A stretch of 64,000 nt of DNA, taken from Photobacterium proteolyticum (GTDB lineage: Bacteria; Pseudomonadota; Gammaproteobacteria; Enterobacterales; Vibrionaceae). This document shows, one piece after another, positions 1 to 8,921 of this stretch. Both the position numbers and the translations under genes were made by a program. The notes beneath the pieces were generated by a model. It saw nothing but the letters and a program-made list of their open reading frames with translations. It was not told the DNA's origin and searched no databases. The stretch's first letter is position 1; each line of letters begins with the position of its first letter. The stretch lies in the NCBI RefSeq assembly GCF_001939735.1, contig NZ_MJIL01000060.1, positions 124,001 through 188,000 of the forward strand, written 5' to 3'.

Positions 1-89
1 AAGTCGTTGAGCAGGGTGACACGGCGCAAGTCTTTAATGAACCACAACATGCCTACACCCGAGAGCTAGTGAACTTGTCATCAGTCTAA
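1..89 (+). CDS. ABC transporter ATP-binding protein, C-terminal end (partial)
   Basis: Only the last 28 codons lie in the window; they are read from base 3 and end at a TAA at 87-89. The visible peptide has the form VVEQGDTAQVFNEPQHAYTREL, the typical end of oligopeptide/dipeptide-type ABC ATPases (the 'VEQG' strand followed by 'P.H.YT..L'). Such subunits hydrolyse ATP on the cytoplasmic face to drive peptide or nickel import. The substrate cannot be told from this fragment. Confidence 0.7.
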   Translation, partial: VVEQGDTAQVFNEPQHAYTRELVNLSSV

Positions 90-165
90 ATAGTTAACCG
101 GTTTACCTGTATGGTATATGTTCAGTAGCCATTTGGCCCTTTCGTCTAAACTTTCCTCACAACAA

Positions 166-196
166 GGTTTTACCTATTACTGTAATAGGTAAAACC
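166..196. promoter_or_regulatory. Perfect 31-bp palindrome upstream of zwf
   Basis: Two 15-base arms, GGTTTTACCTATTAC and its exact reverse complement, flank a single central T. The site lies about 85 bp upstream of the chosen zwf start and about 75 bp downstream of the ABC gene stop. It could be an operator for a dimeric regulator of the pentose phosphate operon or an AT-rich terminator hairpin for the upstream gene. No clean T-run follows it directly (GAATTTCCC comes first), which slightly favours an operator. It does not match the usual HexR half-site order. Confidence 0.55.
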
Positions 197-282
197 GAAT
201 TTCCCTTCTTTTTCGTAGTGCTAACATCCGGTCTATCAAGACATTGTCTTGCAGATCTTGTTGTTCTGAATGGAAAAACTCT

Positions 283-1782
283 ATGGATAAGCCAGAAAAT
301 AATTGTATTGTCATTTTTGGTGCGTCAGGCGATCTGACCCACAGGAAATTGATCCCTGCGTTCTATCATCTCTATGCCAATGGGCAGTTACCTGAAGAGT
401 TTGCCATTTTAGGTGTTAGCCGCACGGCGTTCTCCGATCTGGCATTCAGAGAAAAGCTCAAGCAAACACTGATGACCACGGAGGAAGTGGACGAACAGAC
501 GCTTGAGGCATTTTGCCAGCATTTGCATTATCAGGCTCTCAATACGGCAGCAGTTGAAGATTACGCGTTGCTGAAAGAACGCCTGGATAGGGTTGACGAA
601 CAGTGCCATACCAATGGCAACACCACCTTTTACCTTGCTACACCGCCTAGTCTGTACAGTGTGATCCCTGAAAACTTGGCGGCATACGGTCTTAATGATG
701 AATCGAACGGCTGGAAGCGTCTGATTGTCGAGAAACCTTTTGGTTATGATTTGGCTTCGGCACAGGCCTTGGACCAGCAGCTCCATCGCTATTTTCAGGA
801 GCACCAGATATATCGAATCGACCATTACCTGGGTAAGGAAACCGTGCAGAATCTGTTGGTTTTCCGCTTTGCCAACGGCATGTTTGAGCCGCTATGGAAC
901 CGTAACTTTATCGATTATGTCGAAATTACTGCCGCAGAATTTCTTGGTGTTGAAGAGCGCGGTGGCTATTACGACGGAGCCGGTGCGGTGCGTGATATGT
1001 TCCAGAATCACCTGCTGCAGGTATTAGCCATGGTGGGTATGGAGCCGCCAGCGGCTATCAATGCCGATTCGATGCGTGATGAGGTGGTGAAGGTGATGAA
1101 CAGCTTCCAGCCGTTGTCAGAGCAGGATTTAAAACAGAATCTGGTTTTAGGCCAGTACACCGAATCTGATGTTCGCGGTGAGCATCTGCCGGGTTATCGC
1201 GACGAACAAGGGGTTGCATCTGAATCCCGCACCGAGACCTATGTCGGGTTAAAGATGTTTATCGACAACTGGCGCTGGAGCGGCGTACCGTTTTATGTCC
1301 GCACCGGCAAACGCCTTCCAACCCGGGTAACCGAGGTAGTGATTCACTTCAAGAAAACACCGCACCCGGTCTTTAGTGCCAATGCACCGGCGAATAAGCT
1401 GATCATTCGTATTCAGCCTGATGAAGGTATTTTGATGAGTTTTGGCCTCAAGAAACCGGGAGCCGGGTTCGAAGCCAAGGATGTGTCGATGGACTTCCAT
1501 TACGAGAGCCTTGAGGAAACCCACATGCTGACGGCGTACGAGCGGTTGCTGCTAGACTCCATGAACGGCGATGCAACATTATTTGCCCGTACTGACGCAG
1601 TAAAAGCATGTTGGAAGTTTGTTCAGCCAATTCTTGACTACAAAGAAGATCCCAAACACCTGTACGGTTATGCCGCAGGTACCTGGGGGCCGAAAGAAGC
1701 TGATGCCCTGTTGGCTGGCGACAAACGAGAGTGGCGTTTCCCTTGTAAGAACCTGACTAATACTGATTACTGCGAGTTATAA
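283..1782 (+). CDS. zwf: Glucose-6-phosphate 1-dehydrogenase
   Basis: Oxidises glucose 6-phosphate to 6-phosphogluconolactone with NADP+, the first step of the oxidative pentose phosphate and Entner-Doudoroff routes, in the cytoplasm. The N-terminal nucleotide-binding motif [11 protein letters not shown] is at residues 13-23, EKPFG near 150, and the substrate-binding signature RIDHYLGKE at 178-186. I chose the ATG at 283 (499 residues), which fits the usual length of about 490-500; an in-frame TTG at 244 would add 13 residues rich in Cys and Ser that are not family-like. It is followed two bases later by pgl, so zwf-pgl-gnd is one operon. Confidence 0.97.
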   Translation: MDKPENNCIVIFGASGDLTHRKLIPAFYHLYANGQLPEEFAILGVSRTAFSDLAFREKLKQTLMTTEEVDEQTLEAFCQHLHYQALNTAAVEDYALLKERLDRVDEQCHTNGNTTFYLATPPSLYSVIPENLAAYGLNDESNGWKRLIVEKPFGYDLASAQALDQQLHRYFQEHQIYRIDHYLGKETVQNLLVFRFANGMFEPLWNRNFIDYVEITAAEFLGVEERGGYYDGAGAVRDMFQNHLLQVLAMVGMEPPAAINADSMRDEVVKVMNSFQPLSEQDLKQNLVLGQYTESDVRGEHLPGYRDEQGVASESRTETYVGLKMFIDNWRWSGVPFYVRTGKRLPTRVTEVVIHFKKTPHPVFSANAPANKLIIRIQPDEGILMSFGLKKPGAGFEAKDVSMDFHYESLEETHMLTAYERLLLDSMNGDATLFARTDAVKACWKFVQPILDYKEDPKHLYGYAAGTWGPKEADALLAGDKREWRFPCKNLTNTDYCEL

Positions 1783-1784
1783 CC

Positions 1785-2501
1785 ATGATGAACTATTCAA
1801 TCTTTGATACCCCCGAGCAGGTGGTGACTTCGCTGGCCGAGTCCATCGTTGAGTACAGTCAACAAAACCGTCCGGTACATATCTCATTGTCTGGTGGCAG
1901 TACACCGGCTCTGTTGTTCAAAGTATTGGCACAGCCGACATTTGCAGATGCCGTCCAGTGGCAGAATTTGCATTTCTGGTGGGGAGATGAGCGCTGTGTC
2001 TCGCCAGATAGCCAGGAGAGTAACTATGGCAATGCCAAGGCCTTGTTATTCGATCATATCTCGATACCGGCTGAAAACATTCACCGTATCCGTGGTGAAG
2101 AGTTTGCGGCACTGGAAGCGGTGCGCTTTGCCGAAGAAATGAAGGCGGAGATCCCCCATGAAAATGATGTACCGGCGTTTGACTGGGTATTGCTCGGGAT
2201 GGGGACGGATGGACATACGGCATCGCTGTTCCCCGGCCAGACGAATTACGATACAACCGAGCTTGCTACCATTGCGGCTCATCCGGAAAACAGACAAATC
2301 AGGGTATCCAAGACCGCGCATCTGCTGTCCCATGCCAAGCGAATCACTTATTTGGTGATGGGGGAGAGCAAAGCGCCGGTGATTAAAGCCATTTTTGAGC
2401 AGTCAACCGAAGCATCCGCGTATCCGGCGGCAAACATCAAGGCCGAAAATGGTCTGACAGAATGGTTTTTAGATTCAGCAGCCGCCAAAGAGCTGGCATA
2501 A
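1785..2501 (+). CDS. pgl: 6-phosphogluconolactonase
   Basis: Hydrolyses 6-phosphogluconolactone to 6-phosphogluconate. The 238-residue protein carries the DevB-type motifs SGGSTP at 36-41, WWGDER (about residue 65) and GMGTDGHTASLFPG in the middle, all typical of the glucosamine-6-phosphate isomerase fold. The start is one of two consecutive ATGs at 1785/1788, two bases after the zwf stop, which implies translational coupling. The gene order zwf-pgl-gnd mirrors the order of reactions. Confidence 0.96.
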   Translation: MMNYSIFDTPEQVVTSLAESIVEYSQQNRPVHISLSGGSTPALLFKVLAQPTFADAVQWQNLHFWWGDERCVSPDSQESNYGNAKALLFDHISIPAENIHRIRGEEFAALEAVRFAEEMKAEIPHENDVPAFDWVLLGMGTDGHTASLFPGQTNYDTTELATIAAHPENRQIRVSKTAHLLSHAKRITYLVMGESKAPVIKAIFEQSTEASAYPAANIKAENGLTEWFLDSAAAKELA

Positions 2502-2511
2502 GGAGAAAGAA

Positions 2512-3960
2512 ATGAAAGGTGATATTGGTGTAATTGGCTTGGCTGTGATGGGCCAAAACCTGATCCTGAATATGAATGATCATGGTTTCAAGGTGGTCGC
2601 CTACAACCGTACTGTGGCCAAGGTTGACGAGTTTTTGAATGGTGCTGCGAAAGGAACCAACATTGTCGGGGCAACCTCGCTGCAAAACCTGGTTGACCAG
2701 CTCGAAAGTCCGCGCAAAGTGATGCTGATGGTACGTGCAGGCGAAGTGGTTGATCAGTTTATCGACAGCTTGGTTCCGCTGCTGGATGAAGGCGATATTA
2801 TTATCGATGGCGGTAATACCAATTATCCGGATACTAATCGACGTGTCGCGGCACTTAGTGAAAAAGGGATCCGTTTCGTCGGTGCTGGTGTATCCGGTGG
2901 TGAAGAAGGTGCACGTTTTGGCCCTTCTATTATGCCCGGTGGTGATCCGGAGGCATGGCCGCATGTGAAGCCGATTTTCCAGGCGATTGCCGCGAAAACT
3001 GATAAGGGCGAGGCTTGCTGTGACTGGGTTGGTAGTGAAGGTGCCGGCCATTTCGTGAAAATGGTACACAACGGGATTGAATACGGTGATATGCAGCTGA
3101 TTTGTGAAGCCTATCACTTCATGAAAGAGGGACTCGGTATCTCGCATGATGAGATGCAGTCAATCTTTACTGACTGGAACAAAACGGAACTAGACAGCTA
3201 TCTGGTTGAAATTACAGCCGATATTCTTGGCTATCGAGATCAGGAAGGCGAACCGCTGGTGGAGAAAATTCTCGATGCGGCAGGTCAGAAAGGTACCGGC
3301 AAGTGGACTGGGATCAATGCCCTTGAACATGGTATTCCACTGACGTTGATCACTGATTCTGTATTTGCACGCTGCCTGTCATCGCTTAAAGAGCAGCGTG
3401 TCGAGGCGGAAGCGCTGTTCGATAACGCGATCCAGCCTGTTGATGGCGAGAAGTCCGAGTGGGTTGATGCGCTTCGCCAGGCGTTGCTTGCCTCGAAAAT
3501 AATCTCCTATGCACAGGGCTTTATGTTGATCCGCCAGGCTTCGGAGGAGAATGATTGGTCACTCAACTACGGTAATGTGGCCTTGATGTGGCGAGGCGGT
3601 TGTATTATCCGCAGCGCGTTCCTTGGGAACATTCGAGATGCATTCGAAACCAATCCGGATTTGGCCTTCCTTGGTCTCGATCCTTACTTCAAGGCTATTT
3701 TGGAGCAATGTCTGCCAGCATGGCGCAAAGTCGTTGCCAAGTCGTTTGAGGTAGGCCTGCCTATGCCTTGTATGTCATCGGCGCTGACGTTCCTTAACGG
3801 TTACACTACGGCCCGTTTGCCTGCCAATATGCTGCAAGCTCAGCGCGACTACTTCGGTGCGCACACTTATGAGCGCACGGATAAGCCTCGTGGCGAGTTT
3901 TTCCATACTAACTGGACAGGTAAGGGAGGAGACATTTCTTCTACGACCTATGATGTGTAA
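2512..3960 (+). CDS. gnd: 6-phosphogluconate dehydrogenase, decarboxylating
   Basis: Converts 6-phosphogluconate to ribulose 5-phosphate and CO2, reducing NADP+. The 482-residue length matches the long enteric-type enzyme. The N-terminal Rossmann motif GLAVMGQNL (residues 9-17), the substrate-binding VSGGEEGAR..GPSIMPGG and the catalytic stretch HFVKMVHNGIEYGDMQ (Lys and Glu general acid/base pair) are intact. A strong ribosome binding site (AAGGAGA) precedes the ATG, ten bases after the pgl stop. A terminator follows, so the operon ends here. Confidence 0.97.
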   Translation: MKGDIGVIGLAVMGQNLILNMNDHGFKVVAYNRTVAKVDEFLNGAAKGTNIVGATSLQNLVDQLESPRKVMLMVRAGEVVDQFIDSLVPLLDEGDIIIDGGNTNYPDTNRRVAALSEKGIRFVGAGVSGGEEGARFGPSIMPGGDPEAWPHVKPIFQAIAAKTDKGEACCDWVGSEGAGHFVKMVHNGIEYGDMQLICEAYHFMKEGLGISHDEMQSIFTDWNKTELDSYLVEITADILGYRDQEGEPLVEKILDAAGQKGTGKWTGINALEHGIPLTLITDSVFARCLSSLKEQRVEAEALFDNAIQPVDGEKSEWVDALRQALLASKIISYAQGFMLIRQASEENDWSLNYGNVALMWRGGCIIRSAFLGNIRDAFETNPDLAFLGLDPYFKAILEQCLPAWRKVVAKSFEVGLPMPCMSSALTFLNGYTTARLPANMLQAQRDYFGAHTYERTDKPRGEFFHTNWTGKGGDISSTTYDV

Positions 3961-3989
3961 CGGTGAGATTTACGCCTAACAAAGATTAC

Positions 3990-4020
3990 AAAAGCGCAGT
4001 GACTACCACTGCGCTTTTCT
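3990..4020 (+). terminator. Rho-independent terminator of zwf-pgl-gnd
   Basis: AAAAGCGCAGTG pairs with CACTGCGCTTTT around a five-base loop and is followed by CTGTTTG. It lies 30 bp after the gnd stop. Confidence 0.85.
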
Positions 4021-4469
4021 GTTTGTTGATGTGGAAGTTCATGAGAAGTCGTTGTCATTACACTTAGTACTAACAAGGTAATAGTTAATACTTTGTTAAA
4101 TGGTAACGAGCTTTAGCTTGGATCCGAAAAAGCTTGTGGTTAGAAAAACACTAAAGTTGGTAACAAAGGCTAAAACTTATTCAATATAAAACACATAGTA
4201 AGCGTGCTGCTATTTGCTGGTTAATAAATGTGCAGTTTTGATAGGGACAGCGAGTCTGTTTGCTTTATCATCCTGCTAAATCTGTGATCAATAACATAAA
4301 TATTGGTTTGCTTGCCTGCCTATTGTTTAAGGAATAAGGGGCTGAGCCTATCTCTTGCAGTACAAATAACCATGCATTTCATGGCATAGGGATAAATTCA
4401 CTAGTTGTTAATTTAATGTTGTTGTTCTGTGCTGTTGCTCACGCTTAATTGACTGATGAAATAAAAATC
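4021..4469. other. Intergenic region between gnd and the symporter gene
   Basis: About 450 bp of AT-rich DNA. I see no open reading frame with a ribosome binding site, no RNA gene and no strong repeat here. It probably serves as the upstream regulatory region of the symporter gene, whose promoter candidate follows directly. Confidence 0.6.
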
Positions 4470-4499
4470 TTAACATTTAGCTTACAATCTGCTTATTAT
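4470..4499 (+). promoter_or_regulatory. Sigma-70 promoter candidate of the alanine symporter gene
   Basis: TTAACA (-35, 4470-4475) and TATTAT (-10, 4494-4499) are separated by 18 bp. The start codon is 45 bp downstream of the -10 element, which gives a leader of about 38 nt. Each hexamer differs from consensus at one base. Confidence 0.6.
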
Positions 4500-4543
4500 A
4501 CTGCCCACGCATTAACCATAATCTATAAGACAGGGAGATTTTA

Positions 4544-6091
4544 ATGCAGTCGTTAGTAGATTTTCTAAACGGAATAATATGGAGCCCGGTACTGATTTAT
4601 TTGTGCCTGGGTGCTGGTTTGTTTTATTCCATCGCCACTCGTTTTGTTCAAATCCGCCACTTCAGAGAGATGTGGCGCCTACTGTTATCCGGTAAGAGTT
4701 CAGATCAAGGTATTTCCTCTTTTCAAGCACTAGCCGTTTCTTTGTCTGGACGTGTCGGTACCGGTAATATTGCAGGTGTTGCTGCAGCAATCGGTTTTGG
4801 TGGTCCGGGTGCCGTATTCTGGATGTGGGTTGTTGCCTTTCTGGGTGCAGCGACAGCATACAGTGAATCAGCCCTGGCGCAGATATATAAAGAAGAAGAC
4901 GAAGACGGTCAGTTCCGTGGTGGTCCGGCTTACTACATCGAAAAAGCAATGGGCCAGAAATGGTATGCATGGATCTTTGCTATTGCGACGATTTTCGCCT
5001 GTGGTGTACTTCTACCTGGTGTTCAGTCAAACAGTATCGGTAATGCGGTTGAAGCTGCATTCGGTACAGGTGGTATGATTGAAACAACTATCGGTACTAT
5101 CAGCCTGGCGAAAATCGTAACAGGTACAGTTGTCTCGATTATTCTGGCATTCATCATTTTTGGTGGTGTGAAGCGTATTGCTAGCTTTACCCAGATTGTC
5201 GTTCCATTTATGGCACTGGCCTACATCATCATTGCCTTTATTATCATCCTACTAAACATCAACTTGGTACCTACGGTATTCGGAATGATTGTTGGTGACG
5301 CATTTACACCTATGGCTGGTGTTGGTGCTGCAATTGGCTGGGGTGTTAAGCGTGGTGTTTACTCGAACGAAGCCGGTCAGGGTACAGGTCCTCATGCTGC
5401 TGCAGCGGCAGATGTTGATCACCCGGCTCAGCAGGGCTTGGTTCAGTCATTCTCAATCTACATCGATACACTGCTAGTATGTTCTGCTACAGCATTCATG
5501 ATTATTATCACTGGTGCTTACAATGTTCACGGTGGTGCAGAAGGCACATTCCTGGTACAGAACCTGGCTGCTGATATTGGTGCCAACGGTCCTGTGTTCA
5601 CTCAGATGGCTATCGAAAGTGCAATGCCTGGTATCGGTAAACCGTTCATCGCATTTGCTCTGTTCTTCTTTGCCTTCACAACGATTCTTGCTTACTACTA
5701 CATCGCGGAAACTAACATCGCTTATATCCGCCGCTCACTGAAGCTGCCTGGCATGATGTTTGTTCTGAAAATTGTCCTGACTGTCGCTGTATTCTACGGC
5801 ACAGTAAAAGCGGCGAACCTTGCCTGGGCAATGGGTGATGTTGGTGTAGGTCTGATGGCATGGCTGAACATTGTTGGTATCCTGATTATCTTCTTCCTGT
5901 CGAAGCCTGCTTTGAAAGCGCTGAATGATTACGAAGCGCAACAGAAAGCGGGTGTTACAGAGTTTACTTTCGACCCTGTGAAGTTAGGTATCAAAAACGC
6001 TGACTACTGGGAAAAACGCTTGAAGTCTTCAGGTAAACCAGTTGCTCAGCCAGAAGATGTTGACGGCGAGCCGATTAAACCGACAGCGTAA
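4544..6091 (+). CDS. AGCS-family sodium:alanine/glycine symporter
   Basis: Imports alanine, glycine or a related small amino acid with Na+ (family knowledge; the exact substrate is not shown by the sequence). The 515-residue integral membrane protein has about ten hydrophobic segments. It carries the two AGCS hallmarks: the long motif beginning GRVGTGNIAGVA near residue 70 and GVKRGVYSNEAGQGTGPHAAAAA near residue 270. The start has a clear SD (CAGGGAG) seven or so bases upstream. It stands alone between its own promoter and terminator. Confidence 0.93.
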   Translation: MQSLVDFLNGIIWSPVLIYLCLGAGLFYSIATRFVQIRHFREMWRLLLSGKSSDQGISSFQALAVSLSGRVGTGNIAGVAAAIGFGGPGAVFWMWVVAFLGAATAYSESALAQIYKEEDEDGQFRGGPAYYIEKAMGQKWYAWIFAIATIFACGVLLPGVQSNSIGNAVEAAFGTGGMIETTIGTISLAKIVTGTVVSIILAFIIFGGVKRIASFTQIVVPFMALAYIIIAFIIILLNINLVPTVFGMIVGDAFTPMAGVGAAIGWGVKRGVYSNEAGQGTGPHAAAAADVDHPAQQGLVQSFSIYIDTLLVCSATAFMIIITGAYNVHGGAEGTFLVQNLAADIGANGPVFTQMAIESAMPGIGKPFIAFALFFFAFTTILAYYYIAETNIAYIRRSLKLPGMMFVLKIVLTVAVFYGTVKAANLAWAMGDVGVGLMAWLNIVGILIIFFLSKPALKALNDYEAQQKAGVTEFTFDPVKLGIKNADYWEKRLKSSGKPVAQPEDVDGEPIKPTA

Positions 6092-6114
6092 CAGAATCAT
6101 CTACTGAAATGTGT

Positions 6115-6143
6115 AAAGGGTTAGCTTAGTGCTAACCCTTTTT
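6115..6143 (+). terminator. Rho-independent terminator of the symporter gene
   Basis: AAAGGGTTAGC and GCTAACCCTTT form an 11-bp stem with a five-base loop, followed by TT and then TGTT. It starts 23 bp after the stop codon. Confidence 0.9.
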
Positions 6144-6523
6144 GTTCGAGTCTGTTTCAAATAACCTATACCCACAGTGTATATTATGCGTGATGAGTAT
6201 CACAGATTTCAATCTTGCCGCAAATTAGGGCATCTGAGCTGATATGCAGTTCGGATACATAATTTTTCACTAATTGAATAAATGATTGAATAACTCTGGT
6301 GTTGAACTTATTACTATAAGCGAGTGCCTAAGAAGGCATATCCTGGGAAAAACTCTGAATTGGTTGATCTCTAGCCAAAAACGAGACTAGATTAGTTTTT
6401 CATGGCGTCAAAAAACAGATAGAAATGTCAATTTATTAACTCTCCACTTTCCTATTCTACGTGTTTAGACTCTAAAGTGAACAGATATCTCGTATTCAAC
6501 TTTAAGCATATAAGACGTAGATC
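6144..6523. other. Intergenic region upstream of the first chemoreceptor
   Basis: About 380 bp, AT-rich. No convincing gene, RNA or sigma-54/sigma-28 promoter was found by eye. It presumably contains the promoter of the chemoreceptor gene at 6524. Confidence 0.5.
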
Positions 6524-8434
6524 ATGCACCTTTCATTACAACGTATTGGCTTCAAGCAACGCATCATCATGACAGTTGCTGTATTGGTTGCAGTTGCACT
6601 GTCGATCACTAATTGGCTGTCTTACAACAATTTCAAACAAGACAAAATAGCGACAATTGAAGAGAAGTCTCGGCTCATTGTTGAGGGCGCCAAACGAGAA
6701 ATAGAAGTCTCTATGCAAAAAGGCGTGGATGCGCTGGAGTCAAGCAGAGCCTTCTATCAGGAAGAGCATTCAGACAGTCACTATGTCGAAGTGGCCAAGA
6801 TGATCACCAAAGCGGCCAGCTTTGCCAGTTTTACTGCCGGCTACAGCGATGGCCGGGCCTATGGTGACTCGGGGGGAGATAACGGCGTCTTTGATGTCAA
6901 AGATTATGATCCTCGTACACGTGATTGGTACAAGCAGGCGCTGGTAAAGAACGGAACCATTCTGACTGACTTTTACAGCGATGCGACCACAGGTGACTTG
7001 ATGGTCAGTATTGCTACGCCAATCAGCCGTGAGGGGGTGGTTGTCGGTGATGTTTCCCTAAGCAGTCTTAATGAAACGATCCGTCGCGTACATTTTCCAG
7101 GGGCGGTTATTTTGATCCTTAGTGAAGAGTTCACTCAACTGGCTTCGACGGATCCAGGTGATGAGCTCGGTATTTACTTTGATATCCCAGACCTTGAGCA
7201 GAAAATGGCTGCAATGGGATCGGGCGCGGCTGACTATCAATGGGCGGGTGTCGATAAGCGGGCTTACTTTTCTGATATTCCATTGGTTGATGGCAAAAAA
7301 TGGTATTTGTACGTCGGTGTTAATAAATCGGTTGTTTATGCTGATATAGAGGAGGCGTTTACTCACTCTTTGATCACCTCTGCTACCATTCTTATCTTTG
7401 CCTTGCTTGTTGTGGTTATGGTGCTAAATCAGCTATATCGTCCGATTGTTGCCCTGAAAGAAACCGTAATGGATCTTTCGGCTGGAAATGGCGATCTTAC
7501 CCGTCGTCTTGAAGTGAACAGCCATGACGATCTGGGAAAAATCGCCGAGGGGATTAATACCTTCATCGCCAACCTGCAACAGATGATGTTGGAGGTCTCA
7601 CAGGCGACGAACCACATTTCTCGAAGTGTGGAAGATCTCAGAACGCAGTCTGAACAGAACGCAACCGTACTGCAGTCTCATGTGGATGAAACCGATCAGG
7701 TAGTGACTGCAATAAATGAGATGAGCATTACAGCTGAGACGGTGTCAGCAAACGCTGCCCAGACCTCTTCTCATACTCAGAGTACCAATGATCAGGCGCA
7801 ACATTCTAAGGCAATTGTTTCTAATGCTGTTTCATCGGTTTCTGCGCTGGTTAATGACGTTGAGTCAATGGCAACGAACATCAGTGAGATGAACCGAAAT
7901 AGCATGGATATTGCGGGTGTTCTTAAAGTAATTGGTGATATTGCTGAGCAGACCAACCTGTTGGCCTTGAATGCGGCCATTGAAGCTGCGCGTGCCGGTG
8001 AACAGGGTCGAGGGTTTGCAGTCGTTGCCGATGAAGTGCGAGCCTTGGCTGCTCGAACACAGCAGAGCACCTCTGAGATTGAGCAAATGCTGACTAAGCT
8101 TACGACGGGGGCTGATAGCCTAGTGTCGAATATGAATGTGATTAAAGAAAGTTGCAACCATACCGCCGAGAATACGGCGCGGGTAAACCAGGATCTCGAT
8201 ACCATGGCGGAGTCTATCATCGAGGTGAATAATCTCGCGGTAGAAATCGCAACGGCTGCCGAAGAGCAAAGCTCTGTTTCTGAGGAAATTAGCAAGAACA
8301 TGTCTTCCATCAGGGAAATGGCAGATACGCTTGCAGAGAGCGGGCAGCAAAATGTTGAGAATAGCCAAATCCTAGCGTCGGCCAATACTCAGCTTGCAGC
8401 TATTGTTAACAAATTCAAGCTTAAAGAAAGTTAA
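6524..8434 (+). CDS. Methyl-accepting chemotaxis protein (dCache type)
   Basis: Transmembrane chemoreceptor of 636 residues that signals to CheA/CheW. An N-terminal membrane segment (about 14-34) is followed by a periplasmic double-Cache-like sensor containing the typical '[12 protein letters not shown]' motif near residue 130. A second membrane segment (about 284-304), a HAMP domain (to about 358) and a long cytoplasmic coiled coil follow. The signalling tip [20 protein letters not shown].. is at about 475-505. There is no C-terminal NWETF-like CheR tether. dCache receptors commonly bind amino acids or other small ligands; the ligand is unknown. It is transcribed alone, with its own terminator. 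Confidence 0.93.
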   Translation: MHLSLQRIGFKQRIIMTVAVLVAVALSITNWLSYNNFKQDKIATIEEKSRLIVEGAKREIEVSMQKGVDALESSRAFYQEEHSDSHYVEVAKMITKAASFASFTAGYSDGRAYGDSGGDNGVFDVKDYDPRTRDWYKQALVKNGTILTDFYSDATTGDLMVSIATPISREGVVVGDVSLSSLNETIRRVHFPGAVILILSEEFTQLASTDPGDELGIYFDIPDLEQKMAAMGSGAADYQWAGVDKRAYFSDIPLVDGKKWYLYVGVNKSVVYADIEEAFTHSLITSATILIFALLVVVMVLNQLYRPIVALKETVMDLSAGNGDLTRRLEVNSHDDLGKIAEGINTFIANLQQMMLEVSQATNHISRSVEDLRTQSEQNATVLQSHVDETDQVVTAINEMSITAETVSANAAQTSSHTQSTNDQAQHSKAIVSNAVSSVSALVNDVESMATNISEMNRNSMDIAGVLKVIGDIAEQTNLLALNAAIEAARAGEQGRGFAVVADEVRALAARTQQSTSEIEQMLTKLTTGADSLVSNMNVIKESCNHTAENTARVNQDLDTMAESIIEVNNLAVEIATAAEEQSSVSEEISKNMSSIREMADTLAESGQQNVENSQILASANTQLAAIVNKFKLKES

Positions 8435-8454
8435 GTCATATACCCAAGCTACCT

Positions 8455-8489
8455 AAAGAAAGGCTAGTATTCACTAGCCTTTCTTTTTA
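8455..8489 (+). terminator. Rho-independent terminator of the first MCP gene
   Basis: AAAGAAAGGCTAGT pairs with ACTAGCCTTTCTTT around the loop ATTC, ending in a T-run. It lies 20 bp after the stop. Confidence 0.9.
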
Positions 8490-8914
8490 TTCATATTTAT
8501 ATTTATAGACAGCGCTGTCATTATCGCTATGAATGTGTCTAGATTGAGCCACTATATTCATCATTTGTTAAATGAAAAATAATGCACAAATAATAAATTA
8601 AGACTGTTTAATTATAATGATTGTTATCGTTTCAGCACATAAGTTGACGGATATTTTCCTTTAATGGAATTTTATCCTGAAAGTAAAACAAGAAATTCTA
8701 TTTGAGTATATTGTTGTTTGTTTTGTTCTTGATTATGTCTTTTTAATGCGACGCAATTAAATTTTAGCAACTTCATTAATCCTTTCTATTGCTGTAATAT
8801 GGTTTTCTAACTGTGTTTTATAACTAAGGTTAGTAAACCTAACTAACTACTTTATATATTAAGTAGGCGTAATGATAGGTGCTATAATATGTCGCATTCA
8901 AAGCGTTTTCCTCC
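8490..8914. other. AT-rich intergenic region between two MCP genes
   Basis: About 425 bp, very AT-rich. I see no gene or RNA signature. It leads into the disturbed 5' end of the next chemoreceptor gene. Confidence 0.5.
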
Positions 8915-8921
8915 ATGGTGA

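Noticed and set aside
2437..3147. Long antisense open frame (236 codons) opposite pgl and gnd
   Set aside because: It lies wholly opposite intact enzyme genes, has no ribosome site and no recognisable domain; it is a by-product of codon bias in the real genes.
7792..8385. Antisense open frame of 197 codons inside the first MCP gene
   Set aside because: It is the mirror of the highly regular MCP coiled coil and has a low-complexity Ala/Ser composition.
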